From Rhodopseudomonas julia (GTDB lineage: Bacteria > Pseudomonadota > Alphaproteobacteria > Rhizobiales > Afifellaceae): a DNA stretch of 64,000 nt. The position numbers were made by a program, and so were the translations under genes. This document shows, piece by piece, positions 48,583 through 59,984 of this stretch; the stretch's first letter is position 1; every line of letters starts with the position of its first letter. The stretch spans positions 1,240,001 to 1,304,000 of the forward strand of contig NZ_JAUSUK010000001.1 of the NCBI RefSeq assembly GCF_030813515.1, written 5' to 3'. Below the pieces are notes generated by a model that worked only from the letters and a program-made list of their open reading frames with translations, was not told the origin of the DNA and did not search any database.

Positions 48583-49194
48583 CTATTCGCCCTTCGTCAC
48601 CCGCCGCAGCGTCAGATTGATCCGCCCGCCCTTCGGCAAGAGCGTCGAGGTGCCGGCGATGATCCGGTCGACACCGTGGAAGGCGAGACGTGCCTCGCCG
48701 CCCAGAACCAGCGCATCGCCAGATTTGAGGCGCAGCGAGCGGGTCGGATCCTTGCGGCTCTGTCCGCCGATGCGGAACACCGCCTCGTCGCCGAGCGACA
48801 GCGACACGACGGGTGCTGCGAAATCTTCCTCGTCGCGGTCCTGATGCAGGCCCATGCGCGTTCCGGACGCGTAGAAATTGATCAGGCAGGCTTCCGGCGG
48901 CTTCGAATAGCCGCCGAGTTCGCCCCATGCGGCCAGGAGAACCTGTGGGATCGGCGGCCATGGCCGTCCGGTCTCGGGATGTGTCGGCTGGTAGCGATAG
49001 CCGTCACGGTCGGACACCCAGCCGAGCGTCCCGCAATTCGTCATGCGCACCGAGAAAGGCTTGCCGGAGCGCGGCATGACGGGGGTGTAGAAAGGCGCCT
49101 CTTTGAGAAGCGCACGAAGATCTTCGACGAGCTGCTCCTGCGCGCGCCGCTCAAGGAAACCTGGCGCCAGCTTGAAGCCTTCAAGATTGTTCAT
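48583..49194 (-). CDS. alkB: Alkylated DNA repair dioxygenase AlkB
   Basis: Fe(II)/2-oxoglutarate dioxygenase (203 aa) that removes N1-methyladenine and N3-methylcytosine lesions. Iron ligands are His117 and Asp119 in GLHQDRDE and His173 in AFHGVDR. 2-Oxoglutarate is bound by Arg191 and the following RINLTLRR region. INFYASGTRMGLHQD is typical of the AlkB core. The ATG at 49194 is divergent from dnaK, sharing its 290-bp upstream region. No ada gene is adjacent. Confidence 0.95.
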   Translation of the reverse strand: MNNLEGFKLAPGFLERRAQEQLVEDLRALLKEAPFYTPVMPRSGKPFSVRMTNCGTLGWVSDRDGYRYQPTHPETGRPWPPIPQVLLAAWGELGGYSKPPEACLINFYASGTRMGLHQDRDEEDFAAPVVSLSLGDEAVFRIGGQSRKDPTRSLRLKSGDALVLGGEARLAFHGVDRIIAGTSTLLPKGGRINLTLRRVTKGE

Positions 49195-49294
49195 ACCGAT
49201 CTTTCAGCTCAGACTTTCAGCGTTTTCAGACGCTTGCCTGCGAGCGTGGGGAGCTGCGGCAGCGGCTTCAACATTATCTCGGACGGGCCCTCGG

Positions 49295-49349
49295 CTTGCG
49301 CAACCTCTGGCCCCTTCTTACTTGCGGCTCAGAAACCCCCTTCTTATAT
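49295..49349 (+). promoter_or_regulatory. Tandem RpoH-type promoters of dnaK
   Basis: Two copies on a 26-bp period. First: CTTG 49295-49298, 18 bases, CTTACTT 49317-49323. Second: CTTG 49321-49324, 18 bases, CTTATAT 49343-49349. The second fits the alphaproteobacterial heat-shock consensus CTTG-N17/18-CYTATNT exactly, and the first has one mismatch. The -10 of the first overlaps the -35 of the second. dnaK starts about 135 bases on. Confidence 0.75.
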
Positions 49350-49484
49350 GACCGTCAACGCGCGGCGGAGAGCCAGCGCGAAGGGTTTTTCGAACGTCAG
49401 ACCACGGGGGCTGGTGAAGGCGTTTTGCCTCGTGCGGATGCCAGAAGGGGTCCGGCCGGCCTGCCGACAAAGGAGTGATTGAAC

Positions 49485-51410
<1,926 letters not shown>

Positions 51411-51760
51411 CGCCAATGATCGAGAGCCCGAGGCAACGCCTCGGGCTCGTCATTTTCGCCCGATCCATGGCCATTGCTGCAATCCTCGCTGCGAGAATTC
51501 CGGTCCGCCTCGCTTATTTTGCGGATGATGGAGACAATCGCGCGGGAATGCCGCATCGAAAGCGCCGTTGCTTTCGGCCGGCTTGCCGGGCATCGCGATT
51601 TGCAATGGTAAATAAGAGCAATTGGCGTATCAGCCGCCGATCCCGCATTGCCGCCATCAGGCGCGCCCGCTACACGCTTGATGGGCGCAGCCGCGGCAAA
51701 GACGCATTGCGGCCGGTGGGGGTTGTGCCTTTCGCATCAATCAAGAGGAGCGCCTGAGCC
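51411..51760 (+). other. dnaK-dnaJ intergenic region with structured element
   Basis: 350 bp without a credible gene. It begins with the dnaK terminator (51424-51456). At 51541-51597 pairing gives a three-way junction: CGCG and ATGC (51541-51551) pair with GCAT and CGCG (51590-51597) around a GGA bulge. This encloses hairpin CGAAAGC-GCCGTT-GCTTTCG (51557-51576) and the small hairpin CCGG-CTTG-CCGG (51578-51589). The last 160 bp lead to dnaJ and contain only an AAGAGGAGC ribosome binding site that I recognise. A 113-codon frame here (51416-51757) looks non-coding. Confidence 0.45.
51424..51456 (+). terminator. Rho-independent terminator after dnaK
   Basis: GAGCCCGAGGC, loop AAC, GCCTCGGGCTC (11 bp perfect), then GTCATTTT. 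It is 14 bases after the dnaK stop. Confidence 0.88.
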
Positions 51761-52900
51761 GTGGCCAAGCGCGACTATTACGAAGTTCTGGGCGTCGGCC
51801 GAGAGGCCGACGAGAAGGCTCTCAAATCAGCCTTTCGCAAAATGGCCATGCAATACCATCCGGATCGCAATCCGGGTGATGAAGAGGCCGAGCACCGCTT
51901 CAAGGAAATCGGCGAAGCCTATGAGGTGCTGCGCGACCCGCAAAAGCGCGCCGCCTACGATCGCTTCGGCCATCAGGCCTTCGAGAACGGCGGCTTCGGC
52001 CGCGGTGGCGGCGCCGGTGCGGGGGCTGCAGGCTTCGGATCCTTCTCCGACATCTTCGACGATATCTTCGGTGAGTTCATGGCCGGCGGGCGCCGTTCCG
52101 GCGGACGCGAACGCGGTTCCGATCTCAGGTACAATCTCGAAGTCACCCTCGAAGAGGCCTTCACCGGCAAGACGGTGGAAATCGAAGTTCCGACCTCCGT
52201 CACCTGCGACATATGCTCGGGTTCCGGCGCAAAGCCCGGCTCTTCGCCGACCACCTGCCCGACCTGCCGCGGCGCCGGACGCATCCGCGCCACGCAAGGC
52301 TTCTTCCAGATCCAGCAGACCTGCCCGACCTGCCATGGTCGCGGCACCGTCATTTCCGATCCGTGCAGCAAATGTTCGGGCTCCGGGCGGCTTTCGGAGC
52401 GGCGGACCCTGTCCGTCAACATCCCCGCCGGTATCGAGGATGGCACGCGCATCCGTCTTGCCGGCGAGGGCGAGGCGGGGCTCAGAGGCGGACCGTCGGG
52501 CGACCTCTATATCTTCCTGTCGATCAAGCCGCACGAATTCTTCCAACGCGACGGCGCCGATATTTTCTGCCGTGTGCCGGTCTCGTTCACCACTGCGGCG
52601 CTCGGCGGTCAGTTCGAAGTGCCGACGGTCGAAGGCGGGCGCACGCGCGTTCGGGTCCCGGAAGGCACCCAAACGGGCAAGCAGTTCCGCCTCAAGGGCA
52701 AGGGCATGCCGATCCTGCGCTCACGCAATTTCGGCGACATGTACGTACAGATCGTCGTCGAAACGCCACAGAACCTGTCGCGGCGGCAGCGCGAAATCCT
52801 TGAGGAATTCGAAAAAGCACAGTCGGAAGACAACAATCCGGAGTCCACGGGTTTCTTTGCCCGGGTAAAGGATTTCCTGGAATCTCTCGGCGACACATAA
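51761..52900 (+). CDS. dnaJ: Chaperone DnaJ (Hsp40)
   Basis: Class I J-protein (379 aa). J-domain with HPD at 33-35, Gly/Phe-rich linker ([17 protein letters not shown]), and the zinc-binding domain with four CxxCxGxG repeats ([32 protein letters not shown]). The C-terminal substrate-binding domains end LESLGDT. The start is GTG (51761) with AGGAG about ten bases upstream. It stimulates DnaK ATP hydrolysis. It is 350 bases from dnaK and separated by a terminator. Confidence 0.98.
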   Translation: MAKRDYYEVLGVGREADEKALKSAFRKMAMQYHPDRNPGDEEAEHRFKEIGEAYEVLRDPQKRAAYDRFGHQAFENGGFGRGGGAGAGAAGFGSFSDIFDDIFGEFMAGGRRSGGRERGSDLRYNLEVTLEEAFTGKTVEIEVPTSVTCDICSGSGAKPGSSPTTCPTCRGAGRIRATQGFFQIQQTCPTCHGRGTVISDPCSKCSGSGRLSERRTLSVNIPAGIEDGTRIRLAGEGEAGLRGGPSGDLYIFLSIKPHEFFQRDGADIFCRVPVSFTTAALGGQFEVPTVEGGRTRVRVPEGTQTGKQFRLKGKGMPILRSRNFGDMYVQIVVETPQNLSRRQREILEEFEKAQSEDNNPESTGFFARVKDFLESLGDT

Positions 52901-52964
52901 GTTTCATGGAAATGCCTGAAACGGGGGAACCGGCGCGTTACTTTATCCGTGCCGTGACAAGAGC

Positions 52965-53576
52965 ATGAAAGGTCGAAAAATGGTCCAAACGGGGACGCCT
53001 TTAGCGGAACGGATCGAAGACGAATTCCGCTTCTTCAAGACTTGGGCCCAACGCCCTTTGAAAATGGGGGCGGTTTCGCCGTCCAGTCGAGCCTTCGCCC
53101 GCATGATGATCAAGCACGGCCGGCCCGACCCGGAAGGCTGGACCCTGGAGCTCGGACCTGGCACCGGCGTCATCACCGAGGAGCTCATTCGCTCCGGCAT
53201 TCCGCAGGAACGCCTCGTCTGCGTGGAGTTCGAGCAGCATTTCTATGACCTGCTGAAGAAGCGCTTCCCGAGGGTCAACCTCATCCGCGGCGACGCCTTC
53301 GACCTTCAGAACACGCTCGGCGAATTCGCCGATACCAAGTTTTCCGCCGTCCTGTCCGGCGTGCCCGTCCTGCTCATTTCCGAAGAGAAGCGGCGCCGTT
53401 TCATCGAAGACTGCCTGTCGCGCGTGCGTCCCGGCGGAAATCTGACCCAGCTTTCTTATTCCTTCACATCGCCGCAGAAGTCGGTTCCCGGCTCCTTCAC
53501 GGTCGAGAAGTCGCCGTGGGTGGCCTTCAACCTGCCTCCCGGGCGCGTCTGGATCTTCGAAAAAGAGGCCGCCTGA
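52965..53576 (+). CDS. pmtA: Phosphatidylethanolamine N-methyltransferase PmtA
   Basis: Rhizobial-type phospholipid N-methyltransferase (203 aa), which converts PE stepwise to phosphatidylcholine at the inner face of the membrane. The SAM-binding motif is LELGPGTGVITEELI; the segments RFFKTWAQRPLKMGAVSPSS and AVLSGVPVLLISEEKR are seen in homologues. An ATG five codons inside (52980) is preceded by AAAGG and may be the true start. The next gene overlaps it by one base. It follows dnaJ by 64 bases. Confidence 0.88.
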   Translation: MKGRKMVQTGTPLAERIEDEFRFFKTWAQRPLKMGAVSPSSRAFARMMIKHGRPDPEGWTLELGPGTGVITEELIRSGIPQERLVCVEFEQHFYDLLKKRFPRVNLIRGDAFDLQNTLGEFADTKFSAVLSGVPVLLISEEKRRRFIEDCLSRVRPGGNLTQLSYSFTSPQKSVPGSFTVEKSPWVAFNLPPGRVWIFEKEAA

Positions 53577-54154
53577 TGGCCATTCGGGTGCTGGTGCTGC
53601 CGGGCTCGCTCAGCTCCGGTTCGCTCAACACCCGGCTCGCCGCTGTCGCCACCAAGACGCTCGCCCTTCGGGGCGCGGAGGTGACACGGGTGTCGCTCGG
53701 CGATTACCCTTTGCCGTTCTACGAGGGCGATGTGGAGTTGCGGGGCGGCATCCCGGAAAAAGCCCGCGCCCTTGCCCGGCAATTTCGGGCTCACGACGCC
53801 GTCTTGATCGTGAGCCCGGAAGACAATGCCGGCATCCCCGCGGTCTTGAAAAATGCCCTCGACTGGGTCGGCCGTGAGGATGTGACGCCATTGCGCGATC
53901 GCGTCTTTGCGCTCGCATCGGCGTCGCGTGACCCGTTCGGTGGTCTTTGCGGCATCCTCGCTCTGCGTCAGGTGCTCGAGGCAAGCGCGCTGAGCGCTCT
54001 TGTGATCCCCGAGCATTTTGTCCTGCCGGATGCCGAAAACGCTTTCGACGAGCGCGAGGAGCTGAAGGACCGCGCAGCGTCGCGACGCCTCGACGGCGTG
54101 CTCCAGGCCTTGTTGCAGCGTGCTGCCGCACTCAAGCTCGCCCGTGAAAGCTGA
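53576..54154 (+). CDS. NAD(P)H-dependent FMN reductase family protein
   Basis: Flavodoxin-like fold protein of 192 aa. VLVLPGSLSSGSLNTRLAAV is the phosphate-binding loop for FMN, and VSPEDNAGIPAVLKNALDWV corresponds to the SPEYNGS/IPGVLKNAIDW signature of the SsuE/ArsH/azoreductase-like family. Its ATG shares one base with the pmtA TGA (TGATG), so translation is coupled. It presumably reduces flavins or quinones; the partner is unknown. Confidence 0.88.
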   Translation: MAIRVLVLPGSLSSGSLNTRLAAVATKTLALRGAEVTRVSLGDYPLPFYEGDVELRGGIPEKARALARQFRAHDAVLIVSPEDNAGIPAVLKNALDWVGREDVTPLRDRVFALASASRDPFGGLCGILALRQVLEASALSALVIPEHFVLPDAENAFDEREELKDRAASRRLDGVLQALLQRAAALKLARES

Positions 54155-54409
54155 ACTGGACTTCGCTCGATGCAAGGCTGTGCAGCTTTCTTCGGATCGT
54201 CGCGGGGAGCGAAACTGCACCGCCAAATCCTAGACTTTCCTGGCGTTTTGGTATCGGTGCGGGCTTCGCCAGCTTTTGAGAGACAGCCCCGCGCAGGTTC
54301 CCTATCGTCAACTGGCGGTCGACAGAGGGAGCGCCCGCGACTTGCTGGCCTCTGCCCTCCATGGTAACCGCCCGCCAAGCAAATTAATCTTCCACAAGCC
54401 GAGAACCGC

Positions 54410-55810
54410 ATGTCCCAGAACGAAGATTTCATCGTCAAAGATCTTTCGCTGGCCGATTGGGGCCGCAAAGAAATCGAAATCGCCGAGACCGAAATGCCGG
54501 GCCTCATGGCGCTTCGGGAGGAGTTCGGCGAATCGAAGCCTCTCAAGGGAGCGCGCATCGCCGGCTCGCTGCATATGACGATCCAGACGGCGGTCCTCAT
54601 CGAGACGCTGGTCGCTCTCGGCGCGGAAGTGCGCTGGGCTTCCTGCAACATCTACTCGACCCAGGACCACGCAGCCGCCGCCATCGCCGCTTCCGGCGTT
54701 CCGGTCTTCGCGATCAAGGGCGAGACGCTTCCCGAATACTGGGATTACGCCGACCGCATCTTCGAGTGGCCGAACGGCGAAACCGCCAACATGATCCTCG
54801 ACGACGGCGGCGACGCGACGCTTCTCATCCTCCTCGGCGCGCGCGCCAAGGACGACCCGTCCCTCATCTCTGATCCTCAGAACGAAGAGGAAGAGGCGCT
54901 CTATGCGGTGATCAAGCGCCGGCTTGAGAAGGACCCCGAGTGGTTCGCGAAGGTGCGGGGCGCCGTGCGCGGCGTTTCGGAAGAGACCACGACGGGCGTC
55001 ATGCGCCTCTACGACCTGCAGCGGAAGGGCCTTCTTCCGTTCCCGGCCTTCAACGTCAACGACAGCGTCACGAAGTCGAAGTTCGACAACAAATACGGCT
55101 GCCGCGAATCGCTCGTCGACGGCATCCGTCGCGCCACCGACGTGATGATGGCCGGCAAGGTCGCTCTCGTCTGCGGTTACGGCGATGTCGGCAAGGGCTC
55201 GGCGCAGTCGCTCAGGGGCGCCGGCGCCCGGGTGAAGGTCACGGAAGTCGACCCGATCTGCGCCCTGCAGGCGGCGATGGACGGCTTTGAGGTCGTCACA
55301 CTCGAAGAGGCGGCCCCGGAGGCCGACATCTTCGTCACCGCCACCGGCAACAAGGATGTCATCACCCTCGACCATATGCGTGCCATGAAGGACATGGCGA
55401 TCGTCGGCAATATCGGTCATTTCGACAACGAAATTCAGGTCAGCGCCCTGCGCAACCTGACATGGACCAATGTCAAACCGCAGGTCGACATGATCGAGTT
55501 CCCGGACGGCAAGCGGATGATCCTCTTGTCGCAGGGACGTCTCCTCAATCTCGGCAACGCCACCGGCCATCCGAGCTTCGTCATGTCCGCCTCGTTCACC
55601 AACCAGGTGCTGGCGCAAATCGAGCTGTGGACGAAGTCGGAAAAGTACGAGAACCAGGTCTACGTGCTGCCCAAGCATCTCGACGAAAAGGTTGCTTCTC
55701 TGCACCTCAAGAAGCTCAACATCACGCTGACCAAGCTCAGGCCGGATCAGGCGGACTATATCGGCGTGTCGCCGGATGGCCCATTCAAGGCGGACCATTA
55801 CCGCTACTGA
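54410..55810 (+). CDS. ahcY: S-adenosylhomocysteine hydrolase AhcY
   Basis: NAD-dependent SAH hydrolase (466 aa) that recycles SAH to adenosine and homocysteine, relieving product inhibition of methyltransferases such as UbiE, PmtA and Trm[16 protein letters not shown] is the NAD-binding motif. The approx. 40-residue insert ([18 protein letters not shown] region) is characteristic of the long form; the C-terminus KADHYRY is conserved. Start ATG 54410 has only weak upstream purines (CCGAGAACC). The 255-bp region before it shows no riboswitch I recognise. A long terminator hairpin follows. Confidence 0.98.
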   Translation: MSQNEDFIVKDLSLADWGRKEIEIAETEMPGLMALREEFGESKPLKGARIAGSLHMTIQTAVLIETLVALGAEVRWASCNIYSTQDHAAAAIAASGVPVFAIKGETLPEYWDYADRIFEWPNGETANMILDDGGDATLLILLGARAKDDPSLISDPQNEEEEALYAVIKRRLEKDPEWFAKVRGAVRGVSEETTTGVMRLYDLQRKGLLPFPAFNVNDSVTKSKFDNKYGCRESLVDGIRRATDVMMAGKVALVCGYGDVGKGSAQSLRGAGARVKVTEVDPICALQAAMDGFEVVTLEEAAPEADIFVTATGNKDVITLDHMRAMKDMAIVGNIGHFDNEIQVSALRNLTWTNVKPQVDMIEFPDGKRMILLSQGRLLNLGNATGHPSFVMSASFTNQVLAQIELWTKSEKYENQVYVLPKHLDEKVASLHLKKLNITLTKLRPDQADYIGVSPDGPFKADHYRY

Positions 55811-55832
55811 TCCGTCTCGACGAAGCGTTTCA

Positions 55833-55864
55833 TCGGGCCGGCCGCTGGGGAGCGGCCGGCCCGA
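55833..55864 (+). terminator. Long-stem terminator after ahcY
   Basis: TCGGGCCGGCCGCT, loop GGGG, AGCGGCCGGCCCGA: a 14-bp perfect stem, then ATGTTTATTAAAT. It begins 23 bases after the ahcY stop. Confidence 0.85.
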
Positions 55865-55927
55865 ATGTTTATTAAATCGTGGTAACCTTTCCGACTTTCG
55901 GCGAAGCGGGTAAGGTACGATTCGGGT

Positions 55928-58450
55928 GTGAATGCCGGGGCGGTCACCCGGTATCAAGCAGACGTGGCGGAGACGATATTGAACCGGCAGGCCCGGCACA
56001 GAGCGATTCGAGCTTCGGGCAGGATCATACCTGGCGTCGCGACCGCAGCCCTCTTCGCCTTTTCCGCCGACAGCGCGCTTGCCCATCCGCTTTTCGGAGA
56101 AGAAACGGGCTTTTCCCAGATCCTCTGGCTCGCCATCACGGCAGGCTTCGCCGGCGCGGCTGCGATTGCGTTGTCGCTCCTGTTGCGGCGCGACCGCGAC
56201 AACGGCCTCTCCTCCGCGCAGCAGCAGATCGCCCGGCTCAAGCAGGCGCTCGATCGCTCCGAAGCGCTTCTTGCCAGCGACGACCAGAAAACCCTGTGCT
56301 GGAGCCGTCCCGACGCGGCCGCGGATGTGCATGGCACGTTGCCGGAACATGTCGGCGCGCCAACCTCCGGTGAGCTCTTCCTCGACTTCTTCTCGTGGCT
56401 CGAGCCGCGCAGTGCCGAAGAATTGCAATGGGCCCTCGATCAGCTCTGGGAGACGGGCGAAGCCTTCCATCTCTCGCTGCGCACGCAGACCGACTGCTTC
56501 CTGGAGGCAAACGGGCGCACCAGCGGCCCCCGCGTCATTTTGCGCCTGCGCGAACTTACCGGCGAACGCCGCTCATTCGCCGAGTTGAAAGAACAGGCCG
56601 GCGTCGTCATTGCCGAGATGACGGCGCTGCGCAGCCTCGCCGAGGCTCTGCCCTTCCCGCTGTGGCGCCGCAATCAGCACGGACGACTCAGCTGGGCGAA
56701 TTCCGCCTATGTCAAAGCCGTGGGCGCGCCCGATCTCACGATGGTGACGACGCGCGGCACGGAATTGCTGGAACCGACGACGCGCGGCGCCGTGCGCGAG
56801 GCCCATCGCGACGGCGCCCATTTCCATGCGGTCGCTTCGGTCGACATTGCCGGTGCCGAGAAGCAGATGGAGATCTTCGACATCAAGGTCGAGAACGGCA
56901 CGATCGGCCTTGCCATCGACGTCACGGAAGTGGAGACCGCGCGCCAGGAGCTCAAGCAGAACATCGAGGTCAATTCCCGGCTCCTCGACCAGCTCTCGAC
57001 CGCGATCGCCGTTTTCGACGGCGAAGCGCGGCTGCAATTCGCCAATGCCGCCTTCCGGGCCTTGTGGGATCTGCCGGCGCGCTTTCTTGCGACCGGTACC
57101 GAAGAGGGCGTCCTTCTCGACCAGATTCGGGCCGAGCGGCGTCTGCCCGAACAGGCCAATTACCGCGAATGGCGGCGCCAGCATCTTGAACATTACGCCG
57201 ACCCGCAGCCGCGCGAGGAAATGTGGCACCTGCCGGACCGGCGTTCCTTCCGCATGATCGCCACGCCCAACCAGCAGGGCGGCTTCACCTATATCTACGA
57301 GAACGTCACCGAGCGCCTGTCCCTGGAAAGCCGCGTCAACGCCCTGTCACGCATGCAGGGAGAGACGCTCGACCACCTTTCGGAAGCTGTCGGCGTCTTC
57401 GGCTCGGACGGAAGGCTCAGGCTCTACAATCCGGTGCTCGCCGAGATGTGGCAGCTGTCACCGGATTTCCTCAAGGAAGAGCCGCATATCTCCACCCTCA
57501 TCGGGCATTGGATGCTGTTCTTCCCCGAACAGGGTGCCTGGACGAAGATCTCCAACGCCATCACGCGGATGGAGGCGGCTGAGAGCCTCGCCGGGCGGAT
57601 GGAGCGGCGCAACGGCTCCATCATCGAATATTCCACCGTGCCGCTGCCGCAGGGCATGACGCTCCTGACTTTCGCAGACGTGACGGAGAAGGCGGAGGCG
57701 CATCGCTTCCTGGAAGAGCGCAACAGGCTGCTTGAGGAAACGGACCGGCTGAAATCCGATTTCATCCAGCACGTCTCCTACGAACTGCGCTCGCCCCTCA
57801 CCTCCATCATCGGTTTTGCGCAGATCCTGGCCGCCGGCGCGGCGGGCGAGCTCAACGCCCAGCAGCGCGAATACATGGACCACATCGCGCAATCCTCCGA
57901 TTCGCTCCTCGTCCTCATCAACAACATCCTCGATCTCGCCACCGTCGATGCCGGCATCATGGAACTCGAGATCGACGAGGTGGATATCAGCGAAGTGGTG
58001 CATGCCGCGGCCGTCGGCGTGCGTGACCGGATAGACGAGAAAGACATCGACCTGTTCATCCAGGCCGATGAGACGCTTGGCCATTTCCGCGCCGATGCGT
58101 CGCGCGTGCGCCAGATCCTCTACAATCTTCTCTCCAACGCCATCAATTTCTCGCCGCCGGGAAGCCGGGTGGAGATCCGCGCGCAGCGCCAGGACGGTTC
58201 CGTCGTATTCGTGGTGCGCGACCAGGGGCCGGGCATTCCGCCGGAGATCCGCGACGACGTCTTCGAACCCTTCGAAGGCACAGCGCCGGAAGGCGGCCGG
58301 CGCGGCGCCGGCCTCGGCCTGTCGATCGTCAAGCGCCTCGTCGAGCTGCATCAAGGCGACATCGCCATCGATTCAGAGCCCGGGGAAGGGACCACGAGCT
58401 GGGTGCGCCTGCCTGCCGATATCAGCAAGGCTCAAGAAGCCGCCGAATGA
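55928..58450 (+). CDS. divL: DivL-like multi-PAS pseudo-histidine kinase
   Basis: Membrane-attached sensor kinase homologue (840 aa from GTG). Hydrophobic segments at about 33-52 and 63-87 precede two or more PAS-like domains (about 230-600) and a HisKA/HATPase core. The H-box reads HVSYELRSPLTSI: at the phospho-acceptor position there is Tyr618, not His, as in Caulobacter DivL. The ATPase half is complete (NLLSNAINFS, DQGPGIP, GAGLGLSIVKRL). DivL proteins regulate the CckA-CtrA cell-cycle pathway by binding DivK or DivK-like regulators. I recall the Agrobacterium DivL gene beside ahcY and tsaE, as here. The start codon is uncertain; a TTG 17 codons in is another option. Confidence 0.85.
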   Translation: MNAGAVTRYQADVAETILNRQARHRAIRASGRIIPGVATAALFAFSADSALAHPLFGEETGFSQILWLAITAGFAGAAAIALSLLLRRDRDNGLSSAQQQIARLKQALDRSEALLASDDQKTLCWSRPDAAADVHGTLPEHVGAPTSGELFLDFFSWLEPRSAEELQWALDQLWETGEAFHLSLRTQTDCFLEANGRTSGPRVILRLRELTGERRSFAELKEQAGVVIAEMTALRSLAEALPFPLWRRNQHGRLSWANSAYVKAVGAPDLTMVTTRGTELLEPTTRGAVREAHRDGAHFHAVASVDIAGAEKQMEIFDIKVENGTIGLAIDVTEVETARQELKQNIEVNSRLLDQLSTAIAVFDGEARLQFANAAFRALWDLPARFLATGTEEGVLLDQIRAERRLPEQANYREWRRQHLEHYADPQPREEMWHLPDRRSFRMIATPNQQGGFTYIYENVTERLSLESRVNALSRMQGETLDHLSEAVGVFGSDGRLRLYNPVLAEMWQLSPDFLKEEPHISTLIGHWMLFFPEQGAWTKISNAITRMEAAESLAGRMERRNGSIIEYSTVPLPQGMTLLTFADVTEKAEAHRFLEERNRLLEETDRLKSDFIQHVSYELRSPLTSIIGFAQILAAGAAGELNAQQREYMDHIAQSSDSLLVLINNILDLATVDAGIMELEIDEVDISEVVHAAAVGVRDRIDEKDIDLFIQADETLGHFRADASRVRQILYNLLSNAINFSPPGSRVEIRAQRQDGSVVFVVRDQGPGIPPEIRDDVFEPFEGTAPEGGRRGAGLGLSIVKRLVELHQGDIAIDSEPGEGTTSWVRLPADISKAQEAAE

Positions 58451-59964
58451 CTGGCGCGGACGCGATCGAGCTGAAGCAGGCGGGGGCGGACTTGAAGCTG
58501 CACCTTGCCGACGAAGCGGCAACGAACCGGCTCGCCGAAGATTTCGCAGCGGCCGCGCGGCCCGGCGACCGCATCCTCCTGTCGGGCGATCTCGGCAGCG
58601 GCAAGACGAGCTTCGCGCGCGCCTTCATCCGCAGCCTTGCGGGCGATCCCGCCCTCGAAGTGCCGAGCCCCACCTTCCCGCTGCGCATCGACTATCCGTT
58701 CGCTCGCTTTGCGGTCGTACATGCCGATCTCTACCGGCTCGGGGGCGCTGAAGAGGCCGAGGAGATCGGGCTTTTCGACCTCTCCGACGAGATGGTCCTT
58801 CTCGCGGAATGGCCGGAGCTCGGCGACCTCAACTGGCCGGAGGCCGCCTATCTCACCTTTGCGCTGGCAAGCGAAGGACGCGACGTCGTCATCGCGGCCG
58901 GTGGGGACTGGAACGATCGGCTGACACGCAGCTTCGCGATCCGCCGTTTTCTCGATCGCTCGGGCCGGGCCGGCGCCACGCGCCATCCGATCCTCGGAGA
59001 TGCCTCCGGACGCAGCTACGAGCGGATCTCAAACGGCGCCGAGGCGATCCTGATGAACGCGCCCGCCCGTCCCGCGGGCCATGCGGTCTGGCAGGGCAAG
59101 AGCTACGATGCCGTGGCGCACCGCGCACGCGATCTCTCCGCCTTCCTCAAGGTCGGGTCGCTGCTTTCCGAGCGCGGCATACGGGTGCCGCAAGTCTTCG
59201 CCGGGGATGTGGGCGACGGGCTGCTTCTGGTGGAAGATTTCGGCAGCGAGCCGATCATCACGGCCGACCGCCGCCCGATCATGGAACGCTATGAAGCCGC
59301 GGCCGATCTTCTCCTGCACCTGCATATGGGAGAGGTCTCCGCAGACGTCGCAGCGCCTGGCGGCGGCCGCACACCCGATCTGCCGCCCTACGACACGGAT
59401 GCGCTTCTCATCGAGACGGCTCTCTTCACCGAGCATTTCGTGGGGCGCGAGGCGGGGCCGGACATGAGCCCGCAGACGCGCGATGATTTTCTCACGGTCT
59501 GGCGCGCGCTTTTCGACAGCCTTGCCGGCCGCGAGCGGGTGATCGTGCTGCGCGATTATCATTCGCCGAACATCATCTGGCGCGAAGAGGCTGAGGGGAC
59601 CGACCGGGTCGGCGTCATCGACTTCCAGGACGCGCTGTTGGGCGATCCCGCCTATGACCTCGCTTCGCTTGCGCAGGATCTGCGCGTCGACATCGACGAG
59701 GCGGAGGAGGATGCGCTCGTCGCGCGCTATATCAGAGGCCGCCGCGCCGCGAATCCCTCCTTCGATGAGGTCACTTTCCGGGAGGCCTACGCCATTCTGG
59801 GCGCACAACGTGCCACGAAAGTGCTCGGGGCCTTCGCGCGGCTTGCACACGAGGGCAAGCCGGCCTATCGCAGCCACATTCCGCGCATCCGCGCGCGGCT
59901 CCGTCGCAGCCTCGAGAGGCCGGTTCTGTCGGAGCTTCGCCGATGCTATGACCCCTATCTCTGA
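58447..59964 (+). CDS. tsaE: TsaE - anomeric sugar kinase (AmgK-like) fusion
   Basis: Two-domain protein of 505 aa. Residues 1-160 are the tRNA threonylcarbamoyladenosine ATPase TsaE, with P-loop GDLGSGKTSFAR (Lys53, Thr54) and SPTFPL, the usual SPTF signature. Residues about 175-505 are an aminoglycoside-phosphotransferase-fold kinase with RDYHSPN (Asp370) and IDFQDALLGD (Asp392), like AmgK, which phosphorylates MurNAc/GlcNAc at C1. MurU follows, fitting an anomeric recycling pathway. ATGA overlap with the divL-like gene. The fusion joins a tRNA-modification factor to a wall-sugar kinase; such fusions are known in alphaproteobacteria. Confidence 0.9.
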   Translation: MTGADAIELKQAGADLKLHLADEAATNRLAEDFAAAARPGDRILLSGDLGSGKTSFARAFIRSLAGDPALEVPSPTFPLRIDYPFARFAVVHADLYRLGGAEEAEEIGLFDLSDEMVLLAEWPELGDLNWPEAAYLTFALASEGRDVVIAAGGDWNDRLTRSFAIRRFLDRSGRAGATRHPILGDASGRSYERISNGAEAILMNAPARPAGHAVWQGKSYDAVAHRARDLSAFLKVGSLLSERGIRVPQVFAGDVGDGLLLVEDFGSEPIITADRRPIMERYEAAADLLLHLHMGEVSADVAAPGGGRTPDLPPYDTDALLIETALFTEHFVGREAGPDMSPQTRDDFLTVWRALFDSLAGRERVIVLRDYHSPNIIWREEAEGTDRVGVIDFQDALLGDPAYDLASLAQDLRVDIDEAEEDALVARYIRGRRAANPSFDEVTFREAYAILGAQRATKVLGAFARLAHEGKPAYRSHIPRIRARLRRSLERPVLSELRRCYDPYL

Positions 59965-59984
59965 TCGTTCCGGAGTTGCCGCAC

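Noticed and set aside
51416-51757. 113-codon frame between dnaK and dnaJ
   Set aside because: It begins inside the terminator stem, is Arg-rich and lacks a ribosome binding site or known domain.
54155-54409. SAH riboswitch before ahcY
   Set aside because: I looked for the conserved core of this class and did not find it; only weak pairings were seen.
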